Shown here: positions 50,131 through 59,749 of the stretch, piece after piece
Layout of the letters: each line of letters starts with the position of its first letter
How positions within the stretch are numbered: the stretch's first letter is position 1
Assembly: GCF_016924755.1 (NCBI RefSeq)
Contig: NZ_JAFFJX010000001.1
Location: 806,001 to 870,000, forward strand
Length of the DNA stretch: 64,000 nucleotides
Origin: Longitalea arenae
GTDB lineage: Bacteria; Bacteroidota; Bacteroidia; Chitinophagales; Chitinophagaceae
Direction: 5' to 3'
The notes under the pieces: generated by a model
The model's database searches: none
Told to the model about the DNA's origin: nothing
The model's input: only the letters and a program-made list of their open reading frames with translations
Position numbers and translations under genes: made by a program

Positions 50131-52047
50131 ATGAACGTGTTACAATTAGTTTGGTTGGTTCCCTTTTTTCCACTGGTTGGTTTTCTGGTCAATGGATTGC
50201 TCAGAAAACAACTTCCCAAATCGTTGGTCAGCATTATTGGCAGCGGTATGGTACTGGCCTCGTTTATTGTGAGTGTGCTGCTGTTTTCCGAGGTAAAACA
50301 AGGGAACACCGCTGTGGTCAACCTGTTTGATTTTATTAGTGTCGACACTTTAAAAATTCCTTTCGCTTTTCAGATAGACCAGCTTTCTTCCCTCTTCCTG
50401 TTGATCATAACCGGTGTGGGTTTCCTCATACATGTGTATTCCGCCGCGTATATGCATGAAGAACGGGAAGAGCATTTTGGCCGCTATTTCTGTTACCTGA
50501 ACCTCTTCGTGTTTTCCATGTTGCTGCTCGTACTGGGCGCCAACTACCTGATCATGTTCATCGGTTGGGAAGGCGTTGGTTTATGTTCTTACCTGCTCAT
50601 CGGTTATTGGTTCAAGAACACAGAATATACCAATGCCGCCAAGAAGGCCTTTATCATGAACCGTATCGGTGACCTCGGCTTTCTGATCGCTATCTTCTGG
50701 ATCATTGCAAAGCTGGGTACCGTAACATATACTACAACTGATGGCGCCGGAGTGTTTGATCTGTATGAAAAATTAACAAGAACCGATGTGATCGGTATAA
50801 CGCTTTTACTGTTTGTAGGGGCTACCGGTAAAAGTGCCCAGATCCCTTTATATACTTGGCTGCCCGATGCGATGGCGGGTCCCACCCCGGTATCAGCGCT
50901 GATCCATGCGGCCACGATGGTAACAGCCGGTATCTATATGATCGCGCGCAGCAATGTATTATACACCATGGCGCCCGAGACCCAAAGCGTGGTAGCGGCT
51001 ATCGGTTTGGCCACTGCCTTGTTTGCGGCCACTATTGCCATTAAACAAAACGATATTAAAAAAGTACTGGCTTACAGTACGGTGAGCCAGCTGGGTTATA
51101 TGTTCCTGGGCCTCGGTGTAGGCGCTTACACCGGTGCCGTATTCCATGTAATGACACATGCCTTCTTCAAGGCCCTCTTGTTCCTGGGGGCAGGTTCGGT
51201 GATCCATGCCATGCACCATGAGCAGGATATCCGCCGCATGGGTGGACTGGCTAAGAAATTACCCATTACCCATCTCACCTTCCTGATCGGCTGTATTGCC
51301 ATTGCCGGTATTCCGCCCTTCAGTGGTTTCTTCTCCAAAGATGAAATATTAGCAGCCGCTTATTCAAAAGACCATATTTATTATTACCTGGGTATTGCCG
51401 GCGCTATGATGACGGCCTTCTATATGTTCCGTTTATATGCAACTACTTTCCTGGGTAGATTCCGCGGAACGGAAGAGCAAAAGCATCACCTGCATGAAAG
51501 CCCTGCGGCGATGACCATTCCTTTGATCGTGCTGGCCATCCTGAGCGTTGCCGGTGGATTTATCGGCGTGCCTGAGGTGATCAAACCCGGCGCACACTGG
51601 CTGGAACATTTCCTGGCCCCGGTATTTGAACCTTCTGCCCGCATCAAAGGCGAAGTGCATCACCTCGATCACAATACAGAATATATGCTGATGGGACTGT
51701 CTGTTGGCCTGGCGGTGATCGCCATTCTGGTTGCGCTTTTCCGCTACAGCAAAAAGCCCGAAGTGCATGAGCCTGCCGGTTTCGGCAAAGTGCTGGCCGA
51801 CAAATGGTACATCGATGAGTTATATGGCTTCGTTATAGTTAAACCAGTGAACTGGCTGGCTAAATGGCTGAACAGCTTTTTTGAAAAGAAATTTATCGAT
51901 GGACTGGTAAATGGCGTTGGCCGCCTGGTGAATTATTCGAGCCGCCAGGTTCGCCTGCTGCAAAGCGGCTTCGTGGGCAACTATGTGCTGTTAATGGTAC
52001 TGAGTATGCTGGCGTTGTTTGTAGTGACATTCTTTATAAAGAAGTAA
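50131..52047 (+). CDS. nuoL: NADH-quinone oxidoreductase subunit L
   Basis: Distal antiporter-like proton pump subunit of 638 residues. Proton-channel landmarks: FIGWEGVGLCSYLLIGYW, PLYTWLPDAMAGPTPVSALIHAATMVTAGIYMIAR, KKVLAYSTVSQLGYM, HAFFKALLFLGAGSVIH. The C-terminal long lateral helix follows (DKWYIDELYGFVIVKPVNWLAKW), ending in a final transmembrane anchor. Complete. Confidence 0.97.
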   Translation: MNVLQLVWLVPFFPLVGFLVNGLLRKQLPKSLVSIIGSGMVLASFIVSVLLFSEVKQGNTAVVNLFDFISVDTLKIPFAFQIDQLSSLFLLIITGVGFLIHVYSAAYMHEEREEHFGRYFCYLNLFVFSMLLLVLGANYLIMFIGWEGVGLCSYLLIGYWFKNTEYTNAAKKAFIMNRIGDLGFLIAIFWIIAKLGTVTYTTTDGAGVFDLYEKLTRTDVIGITLLLFVGATGKSAQIPLYTWLPDAMAGPTPVSALIHAATMVTAGIYMIARSNVLYTMAPETQSVVAAIGLATALFAATIAIKQNDIKKVLAYSTVSQLGYMFLGLGVGAYTGAVFHVMTHAFFKALLFLGAGSVIHAMHHEQDIRRMGGLAKKLPITHLTFLIGCIAIAGIPPFSGFFSKDEILAAAYSKDHIYYYLGIAGAMMTAFYMFRLYATTFLGRFRGTEEQKHHLHESPAAMTIPLIVLAILSVAGGFIGVPEVIKPGAHWLEHFLAPVFEPSARIKGEVHHLDHNTEYMLMGLSVGLAVIAILVALFRYSKKPEVHEPAGFGKVLADKWYIDELYGFVIVKPVNWLAKWLNSFFEKKFIDGLVNGVGRLVNYSSRQVRLLQSGFVGNYVLLMVLSMLALFVVTFFIKK

Positions 52048-52069
52048 ACATTAGCACGGAGCGATTGAA

Positions 52070-52104
52070 TCCATAAATCAAGAAATCAGAAATCAAGAAA
52101 TTAT
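52070..52104. repeat. Short-period array (AAATCAAG theme) between nuoL and nuoM
   Basis: Units AAATCAAG, AAATCAG, AAATCAAG, AAATTATA run to the nuoM start codon. It nearly fills the 58-base spacer. Confidence 0.55.
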
Positions 52105-52105
52105 A

Positions 52106-53572
52106 ATGATACCTGTTCTGCTGATAGTTATTCCGTTGGTGAGTGGTTTGCTGGCTTTCCTGATCAAACAGGAAAAGAGCGTAAAAGTATGGTCGTTAGT
52201 AACATCCCTTATTACAATGGTTGTTGCCATACTCGGTATAGCGGTATTGCACAAACCAGAATACCTGCAAACCAATGTTGCCTGGTTACCAAACCTGAAC
52301 AGTAACTTTTCGCTTACCATGGATGGGATGAGCAAGCTGCTGTGCCTGCTCACCGGTATTGCCTATCCCGGAATATTTATCGCAACCTGGAATTCAACGT
52401 ACAAAAATCCGCATCAGTTCTATGCATTGATGTTGTTGATGCAAACCGGTCTGTTAGGAGTGTTCGTTGCATCGGATGCATTATTGTTCTACTTCTTCTG
52501 GGAACTGGCGCTCATTCCGGCTTATTTCCTTTGTTCCATCTGGGGCGGCGAAAGAAGAGTGGCTGTTACCTTTAAATTCTTTATTTATACGTTTGTAGGT
52601 TCATTGTTGATGCTCATTGGCATTATCTGGGTGTATTTGCACACACCGGATCATTCTTTTGCCATGACCTCATTTTACAAGGTGAACCTGCCTGGTAATA
52701 CACAGGGCTGGTTGTTCTGGTTATTCTTCCTGGCCTTTGCCATTAAAATACCACTGTGGCCTTTTCATACCTGGCAGCCCGACACTTACGAACAATCGCC
52801 TACGGCCGTTACCATGGTGTTGAGTGGCATCATGGTGAAGATGGGTGTGTTTGGTGTTCTGCGCTGGCTGGCGCCGGTATTACCGGTCGGCCTTTGGGGC
52901 TATGGCGATCCCGCCGCTACCATGTGTGTGATCGGAATGATCTATGCGTCGTTTGTTGCCATGCAGCAGGATGACCTCAAACGCCTGGTGGCCTATTCTT
53001 CCATTGCCCACATGGGGTTGATGGGACTGGCCATCTTTGTTACTTCTTCTATAGGCATCCAGGGCGTGATGATCCAAATGTTCAATCACGGCATCAATAT
53101 CATTGGCATGTGGATCGTGGTAGAACTGATCGAACGTCAGTTCGGTACCCGCAAAATGAGTGAGCTAGGCGGGCTGGCGCAAAAGGCGCCCGGACTGGCC
53201 ATTATGCTGGTGGTAGTTGCCCTGGCCAATGTAGCCCTGCCATTGACCAATGCCTTTATTGGTGAGTTCATGATGTTCAATGGCGTATTCAGCTCCAAAG
53301 CGTCTAACTATCATTACATCTTTATGGTGGTTGGCGGTATCAGCATCATTCTGTCGGCTATATATACTTTAAATATGATCCAGAAAGTATTTTATGGCAA
53401 CACCAGCAGCTTAACTGCCAATGCCCGCGACATCCGGGTAAATGAGAAGTTTGTGCTGGCTGTATTACTGATAGGCATCGTGATAATGGGTGTTTATCCA
53501 AAACCAATGATCGAAGCTACCAAACATGCGGTAGATGCCATTTATTCAAAGATGTTTATCAAATTACCATAA
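52106..53572 (+). CDS. nuoM: NADH-quinone oxidoreductase subunit M
   Basis: Antiporter-like proton pump subunit of 488 residues, about 14 helices. Landmarks: FFWELALIPAYFLCSIWGG, PLWPFHTWQPDTYEQSPTAVTMVLSGIMVKMGVFGVLRW (channel Lys), KRLVAYSSIAHMGLM and MFNHGINIIGMWIVVELIE. Complete. nuoN starts 21 bases downstream. Confidence 0.97.
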   Translation: MIPVLLIVIPLVSGLLAFLIKQEKSVKVWSLVTSLITMVVAILGIAVLHKPEYLQTNVAWLPNLNSNFSLTMDGMSKLLCLLTGIAYPGIFIATWNSTYKNPHQFYALMLLMQTGLLGVFVASDALLFYFFWELALIPAYFLCSIWGGERRVAVTFKFFIYTFVGSLLMLIGIIWVYLHTPDHSFAMTSFYKVNLPGNTQGWLFWLFFLAFAIKIPLWPFHTWQPDTYEQSPTAVTMVLSGIMVKMGVFGVLRWLAPVLPVGLWGYGDPAATMCVIGMIYASFVAMQQDDLKRLVAYSSIAHMGLMGLAIFVTSSIGIQGVMIQMFNHGINIIGMWIVVELIERQFGTRKMSELGGLAQKAPGLAIMLVVVALANVALPLTNAFIGEFMMFNGVFSSKASNYHYIFMVVGGISIILSAIYTLNMIQKVFYGNTSSLTANARDIRVNEKFVLAVLLIGIVIMGVYPKPMIEATKHAVDAIYSKMFIKLP

Positions 53573-53593
53573 GCGAACGTATAGAATTGAATT

Positions 53594-54979
53594 ATGAATG
53601 CAATTGTAATTTCGGCTGTTCTGGGTGTAGTGATGATGTTTTGTGGCGTGTTCACGAATAGTAAACCTGCTGTGCGCACTGTAGCTGTTATTGGCCTGTT
53701 AGGGTTGATAATCGCCAACGTGCTCGATATGGGCGGCTATCATTTTTTTAATGTGAACGTGAGAGGCATGCTGGCCTTCGACGTTTTTGGCCTGCTGTTC
53801 AATACCATTGCCTTTGCCGCCACCTGGATCTACTTTCTGCTCTCGGGCCGCGATATGGAGCGCGTGGGCGTGAACCTCGCTGAATATTTTGCATTGATAT
53901 TCTTTGTGCTTTGTGGTATTGCCATTGTATCGGCATTCAATTCCCTGCTGATGCTGTTCCTCGGTATTGAGATCATATCTATTCCTTTATACATTTTAAC
54001 CGGTAGCGACAAACGCAACCTGAAAAGCAATGAAGCGGCGCTGAAATACTTCCTCATGGGTTCTTTCTCTACCGGTATCATGCTGATGGGTATTACGCTT
54101 TTGTATGGCGTAAAAGGAAGTTTTAATATGGATGTGATCCGTGCCGGCAGTTCTACTTTAACACCCATGCTGGCCGCCGGTTTGCTGCTGCTGTTATTCG
54201 CCATGTCGTTCAAAGTATCGGCTGTGCCCTTCCACTTCTGGACGCCCGATGCATACGATGGATCACCTACCGTGTTCACTTCCTTCATGGCAACCATTGT
54301 TAAGGTGGCCGGTTTTATTGCCTTCATCCGTTTGTTCGAAGGCTGTTTCGGCGAAATGCATAAGCAATGGCAATTGCTGGCCGCTATCATTACGGCCGCA
54401 ACCCTGTTCATCGGTAACATTACCGCGGTTTTCCAGCAAAGCGTAAAAAGAATGCTGTCCTACTCCAGTATTGCACAGGCCGGCTTTATGCTCTTTGCCC
54501 TGGTGGCCATGAACAATACCGCCAAGGAAGGGTTGATTTTCTATGCCGCTGCCTATAGCCTGGCTACCATTGGCATTTTTGCTGTGCTGCTGAAAATGAA
54601 GGATTACACTTTTGAAGGCTTTAACGGACTGGCCAAGCGCCAACCGGTACTGGCTGCCACCAATACGATCTTCCTGTTATCACTGGCAGGGATACCCGCT
54701 ACGGCTGGTTTCTGGGCCAAATTCTATATGTTATCTGCTGCTATTGATAACGGTAATGTAATGTGGCTTGTGATCGTTGGGGTGCTCTGTGCCGCCATCA
54801 GCGTCTATTATTATTTCCGGGTTATCCAGGCCATGTATTTTAAAGACGGAGAGCCGCAGGAAATTGAGACCTCCCGCAGTTTTAAAGGGCTGCTGATCGT
54901 AATTGCAGCGGCTGTGGTTTTGCTGGGCATCTTCCCGCACTGGCTTATCAACCAGTTGTATTCATTCTTTTATTTGTAG
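53594..54979 (+). CDS. nuoN: NADH-quinone oxidoreductase subunit N
   Basis: Last antiporter-like subunit of complex I (461 residues). Landmarks: FLGIEIISIPLYILTGSDKRNLKSNEAALKYFLMGSFSTGIMLMG, VPFHFWTPDAYDGSPTVFTSFMATIVKVAGF and KRMLSYSSIAQAGFM. Complete. It closes the operon; a long perfect hairpin with T run lies about 45 bases after the stop. Confidence 0.97.
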   Translation: MNAIVISAVLGVVMMFCGVFTNSKPAVRTVAVIGLLGLIIANVLDMGGYHFFNVNVRGMLAFDVFGLLFNTIAFAATWIYFLLSGRDMERVGVNLAEYFALIFFVLCGIAIVSAFNSLLMLFLGIEIISIPLYILTGSDKRNLKSNEAALKYFLMGSFSTGIMLMGITLLYGVKGSFNMDVIRAGSSTLTPMLAAGLLLLLFAMSFKVSAVPFHFWTPDAYDGSPTVFTSFMATIVKVAGFIAFIRLFEGCFGEMHKQWQLLAAIITAATLFIGNITAVFQQSVKRMLSYSSIAQAGFMLFALVAMNNTAKEGLIFYAAAYSLATIGIFAVLLKMKDYTFEGFNGLAKRQPVLAATNTIFLLSLAGIPATAGFWAKFYMLSAAIDNGNVMWLVIVGVLCAAISVYYYFRVIQAMYFKDGEPQEIETSRSFKGLLIVIAAAVVLLGIFPHWLINQLYSFFYL

Positions 54980-55022
54980 GATAGTAAAGATCTATACTGA
55001 ATTTATAAAATGTGCTTTTTAA

Positions 55023-55061
55023 TTGTGCCATCCGCCAGCTGGCGGATGGCACAACTCTTTT
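55023..55061 (+). terminator. Terminator of the nuo operon
   Basis: A perfect inverted repeat of about 14 bp per arm (TTGTGCCATCCGCC and its complement) with a 4-base AGCT centre, followed by CTCTTTTT. It contains the 14-base palindrome CCGCCAGCTGGCGG also seen at 56589. Confidence 0.85.
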
Positions 55062-55126
55062 TACCTTTCATCAATCTTCTGGCTGGCACGCCGTAATATT
55101 TCTTACATTGGGCATACCAATTCAGC

Positions 55127-56401
55127 ATGACACTTCGCGATACACTTTCGCTGTCTTTCCGTACGGTGCGCAGCAACCGGTTACGTACGGGTATTACAGT
55201 GGCCATTATAGCCCTGGGCATCACAGCGCTCATAGGTATCAATACCGCCATTGTAGCCATCCGGCAAAAATTCCTGGAAAGCTTTTCCTCCATGGGCGCC
55301 ACCGGTTTTACCATCCGGTACCAGGAGCCCCGCCGCAACTTCAATAACGATGAAATAAAAAAAGAAAAACGGGGCGCCAGGAAAGAGAAGAAATCGAACA
55401 TGGGCAAGGTGATCACCGAAAACCAGGCGGAAGCGTTTAAAGAAGCCTATCATTTCCCGGCCATGGTGAGCACGAATATCATGGGCGACCGCAATGCCAT
55501 CATTGCTTATAAAAACCAGAAGTCGAACCCCAACGTATGGGTGGTGGGCGGCGATGAGAATTACACCAGTTTAAACGGCTTTTCCGTTTTTTATGGCCGC
55601 GACCTGAATGCACTTGATATTCAAAGCAGCCGGAATGTATGTTTGATCGGGAAAGACGTAGCTACCCGCTTTTTTGGCGAAAGCTTTGAACGGCCCATTG
55701 ATAAGATCATTCGCATTAATAATATTCCATTCCGCGTTGTGGGAACCCTGAAGCCCAAGGGATCTACTTTTGGGCGCAGCCTCGATAATATTGTCATCAC
55801 TTCTTATACGAACGTTCGCCGGTATTTCAACAACAATCCCAACGCCTCCTTCAATATACAGGTGAAGGTACCCGATATTAAATACATGGATGGGGCCATT
55901 GGCGAAGCCACCGGCACCTTCCGCACCATTCGCAAACTAACGGTCACCGAAAGTGATAATTTCATGATCGACAAAAGCGACAGTTTTGCCGAAATGCTTA
56001 TCCGCAACCTGAGCTTTATAACCGTGGCCGCCCTGCTGATAGGGGTGATCACCCTGGTGGGCGCCGCCATTGGATTGATGAACATCATGCTGGTGGCAGT
56101 AACCGAAAGAACTAAAGAGATCGGACTGGTAAAAGCCATTGGCGGCAAGCGAAAAAATGTGCGGTATCAATTCCTGTATGAATCTATCATCATCAGTTTG
56201 CTGGGCGCTGCCTTCGGCATTGTGCTGGGCATTATCTTAGGCAATATCGTTGGCGTATTGCTGAGCACCAGTTTTGTAGTTCCCTGGGATTGGGTATTTA
56301 CCGGTGTTATTATTTGCTCAATGGTTGGTTTGCTGGCCGGACTGTATCCTGCTATTAAAGCCGCCCGCCTGAACCCGATTGAAGCGTTGCGGTATGAATA
56401 A
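55127..56401 (+). CDS. MacB/FtsX-family ABC transporter permease
   Basis: Inner-membrane permease of 424 residues: N-terminal helix after [33 protein letters not shown], a large MacB-type periplasmic core (about 45-290), then three C-terminal helices from [46 protein letters not shown], the characteristic FtsX motif. [14 protein letters not shown] ends it. It has no ATPase next to it, so the partner is encoded elsewhere. It probably moves envelope or small-molecule substrates by mechanotransmission. Confidence 0.88.
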   Translation: MTLRDTLSLSFRTVRSNRLRTGITVAIIALGITALIGINTAIVAIRQKFLESFSSMGATGFTIRYQEPRRNFNNDEIKKEKRGARKEKKSNMGKVITENQAEAFKEAYHFPAMVSTNIMGDRNAIIAYKNQKSNPNVWVVGGDENYTSLNGFSVFYGRDLNALDIQSSRNVCLIGKDVATRFFGESFERPIDKIIRINNIPFRVVGTLKPKGSTFGRSLDNIVITSYTNVRRYFNNNPNASFNIQVKVPDIKYMDGAIGEATGTFRTIRKLTVTESDNFMIDKSDSFAEMLIRNLSFITVAALLIGVITLVGAAIGLMNIMLVAVTERTKEIGLVKAIGGKRKNVRYQFLYESIIISLLGAAFGIVLGIILGNIVGVLLSTSFVVPWDWVFTGVIICSMVGLLAGLYPAIKAARLNPIEALRYE

Positions 56402-56517
56402 ACCCCCAGCCAAAGGCTACCATTTAAAACTATAAATGCTATGCGAAGAGTTTTTCCCGTACCGTCACAAACTCTTACATGGGGTGAGAAATAAGCGGAG
56501 ATAATTGAGAATCAGCA

Positions 56518-56568
56518 TAAAAAAAGTCCGAAAGCATGGCCCTGGGGCTCGCTTTCGGACTTTCTGTT
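56518..56568. terminator. Bidirectional terminator between convergent permease and metalloprotease genes
   Basis: An 11-bp perfect stem (AGTCCGAAAGC with GCTTTCGGACT) with a GC-rich 15-base loop. Eight A residues precede it, which become a T run for the minus-strand gene. On the plus strand it is followed by TTCTGTT. Confidence 0.75.
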
Positions 56569-56588
56569 AGATCCTTGTTTGCTTCCTG

Positions 56589-56602
56589 CCGCCAGCTGGC
56601 GG
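56589..56602. repeat. Palindrome CCGCCAGCTGGCGG
   Basis: Perfect 14-base palindrome, identical to the centre of the nuoN terminator (55032-55045) and close to the 46155-46170 hairpin CCGCCAGTAGGCGG before nuoG. Confidence 0.55.
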
Positions 56603-56610
56603 GGTGGGGG

Positions 56611-59148
56611 CTATCTCGGATTCAATACACGGTCAATACGCTCGCTCAGGTCCTGTAAATGGTAGCGGCTCATTCTGTCGGTATAGGCCGGAATGGCGGC
56701 TGCAATTTCCGCTTTCAGGGTACGCAGGGTACCACGGGCCACGGAAATGATATCGGTCTTCTTTACGTCTACCGAGGGGCCAAAGCTGATAGTGATACCG
56801 CCACCACCGCCGCCGCCGGCAGCAGGCGTAATGGTGCTCAACGCGCTCAGCCTTTCAACAAAGGACTTTTGCAGGTTCCGGCGGTAATTATCGATAGGCG
56901 CGCGGGCGGGCAGCTCACTCCAGATACCTTTTTTCAGGTCGTTCATAAACTCGTCGATATGGTAGGCGTTCGCATCACGGTTGGTAGAAGTGATGAGGCG
57001 CTGTAAACGCGTGGAATTTAAGAGAGCACCCAGCCAGGTGTCCTGCAGGCCGCTGATCTTGTCTTCAACAGGAGAAGATACTTTCTCGAGAATTGACTTA
57101 CTCAACAGCCAGGTAGGCGTGGTGAACAGGTTCTTCTGCAGGAAGGCCAGGGCTTCTTTCTGCACGGTTTTCGGTACCACCGTATAAACGGCACCATCCT
57201 GATCGGTGGTTTTCAGATCGGTATAAACACCGCCAATATGGGTAACGGCATGGCCAATATACCGGCTGAAGGTGTTATATACTTCATCATACACCGCATC
57301 GAGGCTCTTATAGTTCTCACCCTTTTCGTTCAGCCATTTAGGCAATTGCGGAATGATCCATTTCAGGTTTTTGATGCCATATTCATTAGCCTTCATGTTA
57401 TCGTCGCCCAGGCTTTCCGTCTGTGCGCGGGGGTCAACGCCATCGGCATGTAAAAAGCGCAGGCGTTTGTTGGCGTAACGGCTTTTCACCCAGTCATTCA
57501 AAATGTCTTTTTCTTCCTCTTCGGTTTTGCCGGGCAGCAGCTTATAGCCCCATTCGATAGACCAGAGGTCGTATTCACCAATGCGGGGGTATAAACCGGC
57601 AATGCCTATTTTGTCTTCGGGTTGTGCCACATAGTTAAAGCGGGCGTAATCCATAATGGAAGAGGTATGGCCATGCGCTTCTACCCAGGCTTTGTCGCGC
57701 AGTTTTTCAACCGGCGTGGCGGCTGAAGCGCCCATATTATGGGGTAAACCAAGGGTATGGCCCACCTCATGTGATGATACAAAGCGAATGAGGTCACCCA
57801 TGAGCGAATCTTCGAAATGGGCTGTGCGGGCGCGGGGGTCGCTGGGCGAAGCCTGGATCAGGTACCAGTTGCGCAGTAATGACATTACATTGTGGTACCA
57901 GTCGATATGTGATTCCAGGATCTCGCCGCTGCGGGGATCATGCACGTGCGGGCCGCGGGCATTGGGGATCTCGGAGGGTTTATAAACCACCGCAGAGTAG
58001 CGGGCGTCTTCGAGGCTCCAGGTGCTGTCTTCCTGTGGGGTAGGGGCCCTCCGGGCCATGATGGCGTTCTTGAAACCGGCCTTTTCAAAAGCCTTCTGCC
58101 AGTCGTTTACGCCCAGGATCAGGTAAGGGATCCATTTTTCAGGCGTGTTCGGATCGATATAGAAAATGATGGGTTTTTTAGGTTCCACCAGTTCGCCTCT
58201 TTTGTATTTCTCCAGGTCTTCATCTTTCGGTTCCAGCCGCCAGCGGGTGATGAGGCTGATATCTTTAACGCCTTGCGGATCGGCGTCAAAATCAGTGTAT
58301 TCAGTAGTGAAATAGGCTACGCGGTCATCATAAAAGCGGGGCCGCATGGGCACTTTGGGCAACAGAACGAGTGAGCTATTGAGCTCGAAAGTAGCGTTAC
58401 CAGCGGGTGCTACCGGCATGCCGGGGAAAGGACTGGGCGCCGGTGTTTTGTTATAAGTCTTTACCGTTTTGATCTCGGTATTGATGGGGAAGGTCTTGAT
58501 ATCGGAGATATAAGATTTATCAAGCTGCACCCCGCCGATGCGAAGCGATGATTTGAAGTAAGATGCAAAGAACAGGATGTCGTTATCGCTGTTGATGAAA
58601 TCTGTTACATCAATTACAAAGCCTGTGCTGTCATTAGAGAAAGCTTTAATGTCAAAAGCGGCGGCAATAGGCTGAATATTGCTGTTCTGTACCGACTTGT
58701 ACATGGGTTTGGAAGAATCCTTGGCATATACAGAGTAGGAAATATTGCGCAGGAAGATCTTGTGGTTGGGGCCTTTTTCAAAGCGGATCACATTTTCATT
58801 GATCTCATCACCCGCATAGCCAAAGAAACCAGCACGGGTATTGATGGGCGCTTTTGAAATACGGTTCACCACCAGTACGTCCCTGCCCAATAAAGAATCG
58901 GCCAGTTCGAAATACCATTTGTCTTCCACTTTGTGCACGGTGAAAAGACCTTTGCGGGTATTTGCTTTGGCGGTGATCACTTCTTTAAAAGGTTTGGGGC
59001 CGGTTTGCGGCGGCTTCGGGGCTGCAGGGGCCTGACGTTTTGCGGTATCGGCTGCAGGAGCAGGGGTGCCAGATCTTTTTTGTTGTGCCAATGACATTAC
59101 ACTACAACATCCCAGTAACACCAGAAAGGAAAAACACTTTTTCATCAT
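56611..59148 (-). CDS. Secreted zinc-dependent metalloprotease, DUF5118/DUF5117 type
   Basis: 845-residue exported protein (signal peptide to about SLAQ, then a Pro/Ala-rich stretch). The N-terminal part (ADSLLGRDVLVVNRISKAPINTRAGFFGYAGDEINENVIRFEKG) fits the DUF5118/DUF5117 region. The catalytic motif HEVGHTLGLPHN has zinc ligands His460, His464 and His470, and Glu461 as catalytic base; HExxHxxGxxH is the metzincin pattern. A Met-turn candidate is SSIMDYARFNY. The C-terminal half is DUF4953-like. A Gly-rich run (about seven Gly) lies near residue 775. Substrate unknown. The second Met (59145) is an alternative start. Confidence 0.9.
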   Translation of the reverse strand: MMKKCFSFLVLLGCCSVMSLAQQKRSGTPAPAADTAKRQAPAAPKPPQTGPKPFKEVITAKANTRKGLFTVHKVEDKWYFELADSLLGRDVLVVNRISKAPINTRAGFFGYAGDEINENVIRFEKGPNHKIFLRNISYSVYAKDSSKPMYKSVQNSNIQPIAAAFDIKAFSNDSTGFVIDVTDFINSDNDILFFASYFKSSLRIGGVQLDKSYISDIKTFPINTEIKTVKTYNKTPAPSPFPGMPVAPAGNATFELNSSLVLLPKVPMRPRFYDDRVAYFTTEYTDFDADPQGVKDISLITRWRLEPKDEDLEKYKRGELVEPKKPIIFYIDPNTPEKWIPYLILGVNDWQKAFEKAGFKNAIMARRAPTPQEDSTWSLEDARYSAVVYKPSEIPNARGPHVHDPRSGEILESHIDWYHNVMSLLRNWYLIQASPSDPRARTAHFEDSLMGDLIRFVSSHEVGHTLGLPHNMGASAATPVEKLRDKAWVEAHGHTSSIMDYARFNYVAQPEDKIGIAGLYPRIGEYDLWSIEWGYKLLPGKTEEEEKDILNDWVKSRYANKRLRFLHADGVDPRAQTESLGDDNMKANEYGIKNLKWIIPQLPKWLNEKGENYKSLDAVYDEVYNTFSRYIGHAVTHIGGVYTDLKTTDQDGAVYTVVPKTVQKEALAFLQKNLFTTPTWLLSKSILEKVSSPVEDKISGLQDTWLGALLNSTRLQRLITSTNRDANAYHIDEFMNDLKKGIWSELPARAPIDNYRRNLQKSFVERLSALSTITPAAGGGGGGGITISFGPSVDVKKTDIISVARGTLRTLKAEIAAAIPAYTDRMSRYHLQDLSERIDRVLNPR

Positions 59149-59351
59149 TAATAGTAATTGTTTTTTTTGGGGCTCAGACGAATTTTAATGGATACTTAAT
59201 TTCATGGCCGGTGCTTCAGAAAATCGGTATTACGCTGTCCATCTGAATGATTAAACCATTGCGAAAATTGAATGGATGAAGGTAGGAAAAACATAATGTG
59301 TGACGATGCTGGCGAGTTACCGCTGATCAAAAAAGTATTATATGGTGTTCT

Positions 59352-59530
59352 TATAGACAATCGGCAATAGGCAATAAACAATAGACAATAAGTAATAGGA
59401 AATGGACAAATGACAATGAACAGCAAAAAAGCCTGGTATGGGCATAGCGGCAGGTAACGGAAAACAGGTAAGCTGTTAAACAGGAATCTTTTGCAAATTG
59501 CCGCCTGCTTATTGGCCATTGGTTCAGGCG
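59352..59530. repeat. Paired heptad array (GGCAATA / TTATTGGC theme)
   Basis: The left arm at about 59352-59420 has GGCAATAGGCAATAAACAATAG and relatives. The right arm at about 59507-59522 (GCTTATTGGCCATTGG) is in inverted orientation. A core of about 85 bases lies between. Confidence 0.6.
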
Positions 59531-59581
59531 CTTGTTTTGTTTCTAATTATGACATATATTGTTGCCGTTCTATTCAATCAA

Positions 59582-59664
59582 ATCGCCTGTTTTTTAGGCG
59601 ATCAGTTAAGAAATTTCTTAACTTGTGAACCTTATCAAAATTTTTCTTGATCTTTTTGATCAAG
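59582..59664 (+). promoter_or_regulatory. Three inverted repeats in series upstream of exbB
   Basis: ATCGCCT/AGGCGAT at 59582-59602 (loop of 7), the perfect 18-base palindrome GTTAAGAAATTTCTTAAC at 59605-59622, and CTTGATC/GATCAAG at 59646-59664 (loop TTTTT). They lie 86-168 bases before the exbB ATG; they may be operators or an RNA leader fold. Confidence 0.5.
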
Positions 59665-59749
59665 TGAAATGACTTTTTCCTTAGAATTGTGAGCCCATTT
59701 AGAATCTACTGATAGCTTAAAATTTATAAAACACTAAAAAAACACAATC

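Larger units (their letters stand above)
59149..59749. other. 601-base intergenic region before exbB
   Basis: No gene is evident. From left to right it holds a TACCTTCA candidate -7 box for the metalloprotease (59277-59284, minus strand), a paired repeat array (59352-59530), and three inverted repeats before exbB (59582-59664). Confidence 0.6.
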
